Positions 1-6,698 of a stretch of 16,753 bases of DNA are shown here, one piece after another. The stretch spans positions 1-16,753 of the forward strand of contig NZ_QUEM01000019.1 in assembly GCF_003477995.1 (NCBI RefSeq), written 5' to 3'. A model generated the notes under the pieces. The model ran no database searches. It was given only the letters and a program-made list of their open reading frames with translations, and was not told the origin of the DNA. The position numbers were made by a program, and so were the translations under genes. Every line of letters starts with the position of its first letter. Position 1 is the first letter of the stretch. The DNA comes from Bacteroides sp. OF04-15BH. Lineage in GTDB: Bacteria; Bacteroidota; Bacteroidia; Bacteroidales; Bacteroidaceae.

Positions 1-39
1 ATTAAGAGTCAATTGCTCTACCAACTGAGCTAAGGACGC
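1..39 (-). tRNA. tRNA-Lys(CTT), 5' part, cut by window edge
   Basis: On the minus strand the gene starts at 39 with acceptor GCGTCCT, then T8-A9, a GCTC/GAGC D-stem and the start of the anticodon arm. The anticodon CTT lies at 4-6, preceded by the invariant T33, so the tRNA decodes lysine AAG. The 3' half (anticodon stem, T-arm, acceptor) lies beyond the left edge. A full Bacteroidota-type promoter sits just upstream. Confidence 0.93.
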
Positions 40-60
40 ATTCTTTTTCGTTTGCGAGTG

Positions 61-92
61 CAAAGGTAGGAAGTTTTTTTGAGACCTCCAAA
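61..92 (-). promoter_or_regulatory. Promoter of tRNA-Lys
   Basis: On the minus strand TTTG (89-92) is followed after 20 bases by TACCTTTG (61-68). This matches the Bacteroidota primary-sigma consensus TTTG-N19-21-TAnnTTTG. It is correctly placed about 22 bases before the mature tRNA 5' end. It lies in the short gap downstream of the hydrolase gene, which has no clear terminator of its own. Confidence 0.75.
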
Positions 93-118
93 TTTCTCGG
101 CAGTTTTTTTTTCAGAAA

Positions 119-919
119 TTATAAATCATGTATCTCTGAAGGGATTTTTCGTCTCAAAACATCTACACGGAAATCCTTATTCATAATCATGCCATACGAG
201 CGGAGCACGCTGTCCATTGTCTTCTTGGCCAGCTCCGGATGATTGTTCTCTTCGCTCAGATGGCAAAGCCACACTTGCTTCATCTTTTCCGATACAGAAC
301 GGGCCAGCAGTTCGGCAGCCTGACGGTTGGACAAATGTCCCCGTCCTCCGGAGATTCTTCCTTTCAGATGTGCCGGATAAGGACCCATCATCAGCATATC
401 CGTGTCGTGGTTCGACTCCAGCACCAGATAGTCGGCATTCTTGATCTGTTCTTCCATTTCCAGAGTCGGAGCGCCGGCATCCGTAATCAGGCAAAACGTC
501 TTGCCCTCAAAAGACACGCTGTAGCCCACATTGTCCGAACTGTCGTGCGGCACATCAAAGGCCATGATCTCCAGGTCTTCAATCTGAAAGGGCACATTCT
601 TCTGGATTTCCACCCGGTTGGGCCCCTGTATCTTGGTCGTCACACAATAGTTGCGGTCAATGCCCTGATGCACTTCGTGCGTGGCATAGATCGGCACATT
701 GTAGTCCTTCGACAGATAGCCTGCCGCCTTGATATGGTCGGCGTGATCGTGCGTAATCAGCACAGCCTTGATGCGGTCCAGCCCCATACCAAAGGTTCGC
801 AAGTGCTTTTTCAATATTCTGATTCCTATTCCTGCATCTATTAATATACCATAGTTTTCTGAGAAGAGCAGGTAGCAGTTGCCGCTGCTGCCGCTTCCCA
901 AGCAAATAAATTTGAACAT
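119..919 (-). CDS. MBL-fold metallo-hydrolase, YycJ/WalJ type
   Basis: A 266-residue cytoplasmic protein of the metallo-beta-lactamase superfamily. It opens with the strand-loop segment FICLGSGSSGNCYLL and then has the dinuclear metal motif HDHADH (residues 57-62). Further metal-ligand candidates are the His in DVPHDSSDN, the Asp in LITDAG, and His residues in LESNHD and LCHLSEENNH. This set and the short length match the YycJ/WalJ family, a phosphodiesterase/exonuclease-like group whose substrate is not settled. The open frame extends 30 codons further upstream, but the ATG at 917-919 is preferred: it starts exactly at the conserved MFKFICLGSGS segment and a good promoter lies 18-50 bases upstream. 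Transcription is leftward toward the tRNA-Lys promoter. No clear terminator follows. Confidence 0.9.
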   Translation of the reverse strand: MFKFICLGSGSSGNCYLLFSENYGILIDAGIGIRILKKHLRTFGMGLDRIKAVLITHDHADHIKAAGYLSKDYNVPIYATHEVHQGIDRNYCVTTKIQGPNRVEIQKNVPFQIEDLEIMAFDVPHDSSDNVGYSVSFEGKTFCLITDAGAPTLEMEEQIKNADYLVLESNHDTDMLMMGPYPAHLKGRISGGRGHLSNRQAAELLARSVSEKMKQVWLCHLSEENNHPELAKKTMDSVLRSYGMIMNKDFRVDVLRRKIPSEIHDL

Positions 920-936
920 AATGTTTATATTTAATG

Positions 937-968
937 CAAATATACGAATAAGACGAGGAACAGACAAA
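937..968 (-). promoter_or_regulatory. Promoter of the MBL-fold hydrolase
   Basis: On the minus strand TTTG (965-968), 20 bases, then TATATTTG (937-944) fits the Bacteroidota consensus. The box lies 17 bases upstream of the chosen ATG. That supports the shorter start, because the longer open frame would begin upstream of the promoter. Confidence 0.7.
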
Positions 969-976
969 TCTTTTTG

Positions 977-984
977 TATCTTTG
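977..984 (+). promoter_or_regulatory. Promoter -7 box of the small lipoprotein gene
   Basis: TATCTTTG on the plus strand matches TAnnTTTG and lies 24 bases before the ATG at 1009. No good TTTG is seen at the -33 spacing (about 952-957). Its -33 region would abut or overlap the -33 element of the divergent promoter at 937-968. Confidence 0.55.
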
Positions 985-1008
985 TCGGACATTCAAAACT
1001 TAATAACA

Positions 1009-1455
1009 ATGAAGAACATTGCCTCCTGGAAACTTATTCTGCTGGGTGTCATGGCCTCTGCATGTGGCGGAAACATGGAAAAGGAATACGAACAGGCCAA
1101 ACTGACTGCCGAAGGATTCTCTGCGGCTTTTTTCAATATGGACTTTGACCGGGCTGCCTCTTTCTGCGCGCCGGAATCTTATCCCTGGATACGCTTCAAG
1201 GCTTCGAACATCACCGAAAAGGACCTGGAAGTCTACAACCGGGAACAGCGACTGGCTGAAAGCGAACTGGACGACCTGACTTTCAGAAACGACAGCACGG
1301 CTGTGGCCGTATGCAATCTGAGCCATGTGCTGCTCACCGATTCGCTGGAACGGCAGGCAACCATGGCTCAGGAAATGACATTTAGGATTCCGCTCATCAA
1401 GAGGGACGGGAAATGGCTGGTTAAAATGGAAGGCCCACTGCAAAGTGTAAAGTGA
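1009..1455 (+). CDS. Small predicted lipoprotein, NTF2-like/DUF4878-like
   Basis: A 148-residue protein with a Lys-bearing N-terminus, a short hydrophobic segment and a lipobox-like ASAC followed by GG. It is therefore predicted to be exported and lipidated at Cys by Lgt and LspA. The mature part begins with a charged helix (KEYEQAKLTAEGFSAAFFN) and ends with alternating strands including RDGKWLVKMEG. This resembles small NTF2-fold (DUF4878-like) lipoproteins common in Bacteroides; that assignment is by pattern only, and no function is implied. The open frame runs back to a TTG at 982, but the ATG at 1009 gives a proper signal peptide and a leader after the -7 box at 977. The last 35 bases overlap the 3' end of convergent tamL. 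Confidence 0.82.
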   Translation: MKNIASWKLILLGVMASACGGNMEKEYEQAKLTAEGFSAAFFNMDFDRAASFCAPESYPWIRFKASNITEKDLEVYNREQRLAESELDDLTFRNDSTAVAVCNLSHVLLTDSLERQATMAQEMTFRIPLIKRDGKWLVKMEGPLQSVK

Positions 1456-3712
1456 AGTCCCGCTTGAAATTGGGGTGTATCAGCGGATAGCGGTCTGCAT
1501 GCACTTTCCCGGCCGGATTCACGGCTTTCATACCTCCGTCCAGACGGAGAATGAAGAAGTCGAAATTCAGTCGCAGACCCAGTCCGTAGGCCAAAGCGAT
1601 TTGCTTGTAGAAACTGTTGATGCGGAACTGGCCTCCGGGCTGGTCTTCGTAGGCTCTTATCGTCCAGATGTTTCCGGCATCGAGGAACACGGCTCCGTGA
1701 AGTTTCCAGAACAGGAAGGTACGGTATTCCATACTCAGATCCAGTTTGATGTCACCCGTCTGATTGATAAAGTCAATACGGCCGTCGGTTCCGGTATAGG
1801 TTCCGGGACCCAATCCACGCACATTCCAGCCGCGCACACTGTTGGCACCTCCGCTGAAATAGCGTTTTTCGTAAGGCAGAATCGTGGAATTTCCATACGG
1901 ATAGGAAATTCCCAAGGCGGCATGAATGGCCAGCGAGTTGCGCTCGTCAAACTTGAAACTGCGACTGAAGTCCAAATCGCCCTTCACATATTGTGCGTAA
2001 GCGATATTAAAGAGCGTAAACTGGCCGCTGTTGTCTCTCGAAGCACGGAACAGATTGCTCAATCCATAAAACAGGTTGCCCGCCGTTTCGAGGTTGAAAC
2101 GTATGGCCGTGGCATTCTTTCCGTAACTGGCGTTCGGACCGGCATCTCCCCGTGAGTTGTAGACCAGACTGTAACCTTGTTTCACAATGAACAGGTTTTC
2201 GTAATTGTAACGCAGGATGGCGTTACGGTTTTCTTCATCATCCAGATAATCATTCTTGAAGGTTTCCGAAATCCAGGGCATGAAGATATAGTTCAGATCC
2301 ACCAGGTCCAGACGGTGCTGCATACGGGTTTTCTTGTTGGTCCAGCGATAGCGCAGGGCTCCGGTGAGCACACGCCGATGAAACTCCGGACGGTTCTGCG
2401 AGTCATACATCACCGACACTTCGGAGCTGGACTCCACAGCGGCCGGATGGCGTTTCCACAATGGCAGCTTCAGATTCGGGAGTGTCAGTCCGGCTTCGGC
2501 ACTGATTTCCATATAGTTCTGATCGGCATATCCTTCCAGTCCGGTAATCGCCTCAAAGGCACCACGCACTTTCAAGGTGAGCAGTTCGGAACCGTGAAAC
2601 AGATTTCGGTTCTGATAGGACAATGCCAGAGCAGCACCCAAGTCTCCGGCCGAGTTGGTACCTTCGAGCTCCACTCCAAACGAGTGCGGACGGTTGGTCG
2701 TAACGGCCACACGGCAGTCGAGCACATTGCTGTCGCGCGGAGTGAGATGCACATTGGTGGACAGCACGGAATAAAGGCGTCCCAGATTATTGTAGGTGGC
2801 CTGCACATCTGCTTCCCGATACAGTTGTCCCTGCTCCAAAGCGATACGGTCGGCCAGCACCGAAGGACGCACTTTAAGGTGATTGCGGAAATAAATATTG
2901 TATCCGTTCTTCTCGGTGTGCCGCAAAGGAAGTGTGTCGCCCGACTCCACATCGCAGAACACCCCTACCCTTCCGATATGGAAACGGCGGTGCAGCGAGG
3001 AGGCAGAATCGGCCTCGGCCGGCGGGGCGATGATCATTTTCACATCCACCCGACGAGGCTGCACCGTACTGTCGGCTTCATACCGGATATAATCCTTGTT
3101 GAACAGATAATAGCCGTTGTTCTGAAACAGCGAGGTGATGCGCACACGCTCCTCTTCCAGACGGTTCATGTCGAACGGCATCTGGGCATGCAGCAGGCGG
3201 TTCAGCGAATCGCGCTCATAGAGTCCCTGCTGTACACTGTCGGCTATCTCATACGTAAAGTTACGGATTTCATAAAGTTCGCCTGGCATGACCCGGAAAT
3301 TCAGCTTCAGTTTCTTGCCCTTGATCTGCGTTTCGGTTTCCGTGCGCGCACGGAGATAGCCCATATTGCGCACGGCTGCTTCAATGCTGACCCGCGTACG
3401 CTCGGCTTCGAGTGAATCGTAGACCACCGGCATCTCACCGATACGCTGCAAAAAACGGTTGATGGCCTTGGTGGAATCCTTGCCCGAAAGGGCATAAGGT
3501 CCCATTGGCACCTTGACCAGACTGAACCAGCGGGAATTGGGGTGCTGACGGATATAGCCTTTCAGCGCATTGGGCTTCACTCTCTTGTCTTCCGACTGCA
3601 CATTCACCTTGTCGAGCATGTAAGAGCCCTCGGGGATGAACTTGGTAGCCGAACAGCCATACAGAAGAAGCATCAGCGTCAGGCTGAATATAATCTTGAC
3701 GGAATATTTCAT
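1421..3712 (-). CDS. tamL: TamL, lipidated Omp85-family outer-membrane assembly protein
   Basis: A 763-residue BamA/TamA-superfamily protein. The N-terminus has a lipoprotein signal peptide with lipobox LLLYGC, a feature that separates Bacteroidota TamL from proteobacterial TamA. Roughly residues 25-400 look like POTRA-type repeats (for example the LRARTETETQIKGKKLKLNFRV area and FRNHLKVRPSVLADRIAL). The rest is an aromatic-rich beta-barrel. The barrel holds GGANSVRGW with the Omp85 loop-6 motif VRG at residues 626-628, and the protein ends in Phe (VGLPF), as outer-membrane barrels often do. Its expected partner is an inner-membrane TamB-like protein, which is not in this window. The open frame continues 32 codons upstream, but the ATG at 3710-3712 starts the signal peptide and the promoter lies just upstream of it. 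It overlaps the convergent lipoprotein gene by 35 bases. Confidence 0.92.
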   Translation of the reverse strand: MKYSVKIIFSLTLMLLLYGCSATKFIPEGSYMLDKVNVQSEDKRVKPNALKGYIRQHPNSRWFSLVKVPMGPYALSGKDSTKAINRFLQRIGEMPVVYDSLEAERTRVSIEAAVRNMGYLRARTETETQIKGKKLKLNFRVMPGELYEIRNFTYEIADSVQQGLYERDSLNRLLHAQMPFDMNRLEEERVRITSLFQNNGYYLFNKDYIRYEADSTVQPRRVDVKMIIAPPAEADSASSLHRRFHIGRVGVFCDVESGDTLPLRHTEKNGYNIYFRNHLKVRPSVLADRIALEQGQLYREADVQATYNNLGRLYSVLSTNVHLTPRDSNVLDCRVAVTTNRPHSFGVELEGTNSAGDLGAALALSYQNRNLFHGSELLTLKVRGAFEAITGLEGYADQNYMEISAEAGLTLPNLKLPLWKRHPAAVESSSEVSVMYDSQNRPEFHRRVLTGALRYRWTNKKTRMQHRLDLVDLNYIFMPWISETFKNDYLDDEENRNAILRYNYENLFIVKQGYSLVYNSRGDAGPNASYGKNATAIRFNLETAGNLFYGLSNLFRASRDNSGQFTLFNIAYAQYVKGDLDFSRSFKFDERNSLAIHAALGISYPYGNSTILPYEKRYFSGGANSVRGWNVRGLGPGTYTGTDGRIDFINQTGDIKLDLSMEYRTFLFWKLHGAVFLDAGNIWTIRAYEDQPGGQFRINSFYKQIALAYGLGLRLNFDFFILRLDGGMKAVNPAGKVHADRYPLIHPNFKRDFTLHFAVGLPF

Positions 3713-3732
3713 AGATTTGCTTGTGTGTCTTG

Positions 3733-3763
3733 CAAAGGTATAAGATTTGAAGTAAACCACAAA
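3733..3763 (-). promoter_or_regulatory. Promoter of tamL
   Basis: On the minus strand TTTG (3760-3763), 19 bases, then TACCTTTG (3733-3740). It lies 20 bases upstream of the tamL ATG and rules out the longer open frame, which would begin upstream of the promoter. Confidence 0.75.
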
Positions 3764-3780
3764 CGGCATTCTGTAAAATA

Positions 3781-3799
3781 TTCGGGCCTGACGCCCGAA
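3781..3799. repeat. Inverted repeat between divergent promoters (7-bp arms)
   Basis: TTCGGGC (3781-3787) and GCCCGAA (3793-3799) are perfect complements around the 5-base loop CTGAC. No T-run follows on either side in the usual position, so a terminator is not clearly supported. It sits just outside the tamL -33 element. Confidence 0.6.
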
Positions 3800-3801
3800 A
3801 A

Positions 3802-3842
3802 AATTCATCTCAATGTTTCTCCAAAATCATTGAGATGAATTT
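3802..3842. repeat. Perfect 14-bp inverted repeat upstream of the trmH-like gene
   Basis: AATTCATCTCAATG (3802-3815) and CATTGAGATGAATT (3829-3842) are exact reverse complements separated by 13 bases. The repeat lies between the -33 elements of the divergent tamL (3763) and trmH-like (3851) promoters. It is thus outside both predicted transcripts, which suits a DNA-level role such as an operator more than an RNA hairpin. This is an inference from position only. Confidence 0.7.
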
Positions 3843-3850
3843 AAAAAGTC

Positions 3851-3883
3851 TTTGGGATGATTTTTTATTTTTTCCTACCTTTG
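3851..3883 (+). promoter_or_regulatory. Promoter of the TrmH-family gene
   Basis: TTTG (3851-3854), 21 bases, TACCTTTG (3876-3883) on the plus strand, 26 bases before the ATG at 3910. It fits the Bacteroidota consensus well. Confidence 0.72.
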
Positions 3884-3909
3884 CAAATCATAACACGCAA
3901 GAATAACTC

Positions 3910-4680
3910 ATGATCAGCAAAAATCAGATTAAATTCATAAAAGGACTGGAACTGAAAAAGTTCAGAAAGGCCAGCGAGGCTTTCGTGGCCGAAGGACCGA
4001 AACTGGTGCAGGATATCATGCCGTACTTCCAATGCCGCATGCTGGTGGCTACGGGAGAATGGTTGCACGCACACCGTCAGGAGGTGGTGCGCCACAACCC
4101 GGACACGGAACTCGTGGAGGTCAATGAAGAGGAGCTGCGGCGCGTCAGCTTCCTGAAATCACCACAGGAGGTACTGGGAGTTTTCGCCATCCCGCATCAC
4201 GACACCGACCTGCATACCTGCGCCCGGCAACGTCTGTGTCTGGCGCTCGACGATGTGCAGGACCCGGGTAACCTGGGCACCATCATCCGGGTGGCCGACT
4301 GGTTTGGCATCGAAGACATCTTCTGCTCGCCGGGCACTGCCGACGTGTATAATCCCAAGACCGTGCAGGCCACAATGGGCGCCATTGCCCGGGTGCGCAT
4401 CCATTATCTGCCACTGGTGGAAACCCTGAAGCAGGGAGAACTCGACTATCCGATCTACGGAACATTGCTCGAAGGAAAAAACATGTATGAACGGGACCTG
4501 AAAAACAAGGGTCTGATTGTGATGGGCAACGAAGGAAAGGGGTTGAGCCCGGAAATGCGTGCTCTGATCACAGACAGCCTGTATATTCCCAGCTTCCCGC
4601 AGGACCGACCCACCAGCGAAAGCCTGAATGTGGCCATCGCAACAGCCATCGTGTGTGCGGAATTTCGCCGCAGGGCATAA
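3910..4680 (+). CDS. TrmH/SpoU-family RNA 2'-O-methyltransferase
   Basis: A 256-residue SPOUT-class methyltransferase that transfers a methyl group from SAM to a ribose 2'-OH of rRNA or tRNA. The N-terminal part (residues 1-100) resembles the substrate-binding domain of RlmB/TrmH-like enzymes, with the typical opening segment ending FVAEGPKLVQD. The three SpoU motifs are all present: motif 1 DPGNLGTIIR (residues 118-127, with the key Asn and Arg), motif 2 MGNEGKGLS (205-213) and motif 3 ESLNVAIATAI (237-247). The knotted SAM site should be functional. The exact target nucleotide cannot be read from sequence. It is transcribed alone from its own promoter and ends 8 bases before the stop codon of the convergent 111-codon gene. 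Confidence 0.93.
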   Translation: MISKNQIKFIKGLELKKFRKASEAFVAEGPKLVQDIMPYFQCRMLVATGEWLHAHRQEVVRHNPDTELVEVNEEELRRVSFLKSPQEVLGVFAIPHHDTDLHTCARQRLCLALDDVQDPGNLGTIIRVADWFGIEDIFCSPGTADVYNPKTVQATMGAIARVRIHYLPLVETLKQGELDYPIYGTLLEGKNMYERDLKNKGLIVMGNEGKGLSPEMRALITDSLYIPSFPQDRPTSESLNVAIATAIVCAEFRRRA

Positions 4681-4712
4681 AAAAACGGCTACCCCAAACG
4701 ATGGGGAGCCGT
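4679..4712 (-). terminator. Intrinsic terminator of the ileS-lspA gene series
   Basis: On the minus strand ACGGCT-CCCC, a 7-base loop, then GGGG-(bulged T)-AGCCGT, followed by seven Ts. Stem arms are 4703-4712 and 4685-4695. The hairpin contains the stop codon (4689-4691) and the last codons of the 111-codon gene. Read rightward, the hairpin is not followed by Ts, so it would not efficiently stop trmH-like transcripts. Confidence 0.8.
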
Positions 4713-5024
4713 AGAAGGTATTGCTGCCAGACCGGCATCTACCGGAATGCCGCTCACATGCCACAGGGCATAGGAACCGCATTCCGGATGATAGGCCGGG
4801 CACACCGAGCCATACCAGGACTTAAAATCTTCTGCACCGGATGCCGGAGTCTCCGATACGGGCAGAAGCAGAAAAACACCACCCAGCCATTCCACAGCAG
4901 GCTGCTCGGCCGAAAGGATTTCATATCCGGCCACCAGCCCCTCGGAAGTGAGCTGCACGACTACCGGTCCCGGCACCATTTCCGTGGCGGAAAGATATAA
5001 CCGGTGTGCTGCAAATTTTCTCAT
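4689..5024 (-). CDS. Small protein of unknown function, last gene of the lspA series
   Basis: I do not recognise the family. The 111-residue product starts MRKFAAHRLYL, has no signal peptide or membrane segment, and contains an EWLGGVFLLLP hydrophobic strand and an aromatic/Cys-containing stretch (FKSWYGSVCPAYHPECGSY). The ATG at 5022-5024 follows the DUF4296 gene stop by 25 bases, on the same strand and with no promoter box between, so it is probably co-transcribed. Support for its being real comes from this spacing and from an intrinsic terminator placed exactly at its stop codon. The last residues TAPHRLG are encoded by the terminator stem and loop. It is probably cytoplasmic. Confidence 0.72.
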   Translation of the reverse strand: MRKFAAHRLYLSATEMVPGPVVVQLTSEGLVAGYEILSAEQPAVEWLGGVFLLLPVSETPASGAEDFKSWYGSVCPAYHPECGSYALWHVSGIPVDAGLAAIPSTAPHRLG

Positions 5025-5049
5025 TTTTCGTTTTTCTTTCTTTAATCAC

Positions 5050-6081
5050 TTATCGGCGCCGACGCACGGAGTAAGGTTTCTCCTTAACAACACGGATCTT
5101 GCGCTCCACGGTCTGGTTGTCGCGCAACTCTTTCGGAGAAATACGTTCCTGAGCACCGCGTGCCGGAATCTGACGCATCTTCAGAGAATCCTGTGCCAGA
5201 GAATCGCTGTCCTGCTTCAGGCTGTCGGCAACAGTAGCCGTCGTGTCGGCCTTAAGCTCTTCAGGCTTCTTGTGGAAACGGATCAGCTTGAAGTTGTTGA
5301 GCATCATCATGCGGAACACATTCTTCTGCTCGGTGTCCGAACTGGTGAGATACACAAATCCGGTAAGCGAACGGATGCGCTCCTGACCGGGTGCCTTGAT
5401 GGTCAGATCGGTCGTCGTGCTGTTGCTCAGATACTGATATACCGAAGCCACCGAATCATTGTCATAGCGCACAATCAAAGCCGCGTATGCCTCACGCGCT
5501 CCTTCCTGATACACATAGAAGTTGTTGAACTGCCACAGCACATCATCACCCGGATAGAAACTGGTATCGGCCTCTATCGTAAAGGAATAATGGCTGTCCG
5601 ACGTTCCGGGGCGCAGAAGACAGAAATTGGTGTCGTGCCAGATATTGGCCGTATCTCCGTTGGCTGTCAGCGAATTATACAGGTCGCTCTTGTTCACGCT
5701 ACTGCCCAAAGCTTCCAGCTCGGCGGCATAGCGCTCGTTGATACGGGTATACATCTCGGCCAGATAAGAGGCGTTGGCTGAATACCACACCATAGAGGAA
5801 TCGAATACCGCCTCGGTCACTCCATACTTCTCAAACACACTCCGCACATACAGATAGCGGTAGTAGTCCACGCTGTCCGGACGGGATTCGGCCATAGCCT
5901 GCGCCACATGATAGTCGTAGAGGAGATCCTCCATCGTGGACTCGGGAATCACCCCGTCGGACCGGTCGGACTTACAGGACATCAGCACAGAGCCAACGGT
6001 CAGACTGACCAGACCGAGCGGCAAAAGTCTATGCCCCACGGATCTGCGAAACGTTTCTTTATTTCTGAAAGAATGATTCAT
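5050..6081 (-). CDS. DUF4296-type lipoprotein
   Basis: A 343-residue predicted lipoprotein. A long basic n-region is followed by a hydrophobic segment and lipobox LMSC (Cys36). The region just after the Cys (PESTMEDLLYDYHVAQAM, then SVFEKYGVTEAVFDSSMVWY) matches the pattern of DUF4296, a Bacteroidota-specific domain of unknown function. The middle of the protein looks like beta-rich sequence. The C-terminus is low-complexity and charged, with repeated DSL units (about residues 265-290) and a basic end RRRR. The ATG at 6079-6081 shares its A with the lspA stop TGA (TGATG), so coupled translation is likely. A GTG one codon upstream (6082-6084) is an alternative start. Its product would be a substrate of the neighbouring LspA. 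Confidence 0.85.
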   Translation of the reverse strand: MNHSFRNKETFRRSVGHRLLPLGLVSLTVGSVLMSCKSDRSDGVIPESTMEDLLYDYHVAQAMAESRPDSVDYYRYLYVRSVFEKYGVTEAVFDSSMVWYSANASYLAEMYTRINERYAAELEALGSSVNKSDLYNSLTANGDTANIWHDTNFCLLRPGTSDSHYSFTIEADTSFYPGDDVLWQFNNFYVYQEGAREAYAALIVRYDNDSVASVYQYLSNSTTTDLTIKAPGQERIRSLTGFVYLTSSDTEQKNVFRMMMLNNFKLIRFHKKPEELKADTTATVADSLKQDSDSLAQDSLKMRQIPARGAQERISPKELRDNQTVERKIRVVKEKPYSVRRRR

Positions 6082-6698
6082 CACAGATTGATTCGCTTAT
6101 GGTAAAACAACAACAGGGCTATGATGCCACAACTGATTGCCGCATCGGCAAAATTGAAGATGGGACTGAAAAACACAAAGGACTCGCCGCCGCAAACCGG
6201 CATCCAGTCGGGCCAGGTGGTGCGGATGATCGGGAAGTAGAACATGTCCACCACCTTTCCGTAGAACAAGGGAGCATAACCGCTTCCGTAAGGAACCATC
6301 TCGGCCACCAGAGGGGCTGGCGGATTATTGAAAATCTGTCCGTAGAACACACAGTCAATGATGTTGCCCGCAGCTCCGGCCAATATCAGCGACAGACACG
6401 CGATATAGCCGAAAGGGGCCTGACGCTTGCGGATAACCCGATACATGTATACGGAAATCAGCGCCACCGCCACAATGCGGAACAGAGTCAGGAATATCTT
6501 GTCCATAAACTCCCATCCGAAAGCCATACCGGGATTCTCGGTGAAAAGAATGTAAAACCAGTCGGCTATGTGGATGCGCTCATACATATACATATTGGTC
6601 TTGACCCAAATCTTTATCCACTGGTCTATCACCAATACCGCCGTTATGATCAGAAGAGCATAACGGCCGTATGAAGTCTTTTTAATTTTTCTTGTCAT
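6081..6698 (-). CDS. lspA: Lipoprotein signal peptidase II (LspA)
   Basis: A 205-residue inner-membrane aspartyl protease that removes signal peptides from diacylated prolipoproteins. There are four hydrophobic segments. Conserved family motifs are visible: DQ at residues 25-26, ENPGMAFG, AGAAGNIID ending in Asp115, and FNFADAAIS with Asp185. Asp115 and Asp185 are the catalytic pair. About 70 residues separate them, compared with about 20 in E. coli LspA. The extra segment contains VVDMFYFP and a Trp/Pro-rich loop and would lie on the periplasmic side. The start ATG (6696-6698) overlaps the last base of the preceding dksA-like gene's TAA, and the stop overlaps the next gene, so the three genes are tightly coupled. 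Several products in this window (TamL, DUF4296 protein, the protein at 1009-1455) are predicted LspA substrates. Confidence 0.96.
   Translation of the reverse strand: MTRKIKKTSYGRYALLIITAVLVIDQWIKIWVKTNMYMYERIHIADWFYILFTENPGMAFGWEFMDKIFLTLFRIVAVALISVYMYRVIRKRQAPFGYIACLSLILAGAAGNIIDCVFYGQIFNNPPAPLVAEMVPYGSGYAPLFYGKVVDMFYFPIIRTTWPDWMPVCGGESFVFFSPIFNFADAAISCGIIALLLFYHKRINL

Noticed and set aside
1..118. tRNA-Lys considered as an integration site for a mobile element
   Set aside because: The adjoining gene is a housekeeping hydrolase; no integrase or direct repeat of the tRNA end is visible in the window, and the tRNA 3' end is off the edge.
239..844. A 201-codon open frame on the plus strand within the MBL-fold hydrolase gene
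   Set aside because: It is entirely antisense to a gene with clear metal-binding motifs, and shows no domain of its own.
2177..3415. A 412-codon open frame on the plus strand
   Set aside because: It lies wholly opposite tamL, has no recognisable domain, and its His/Gln-rich composition is typical of antisense reading.
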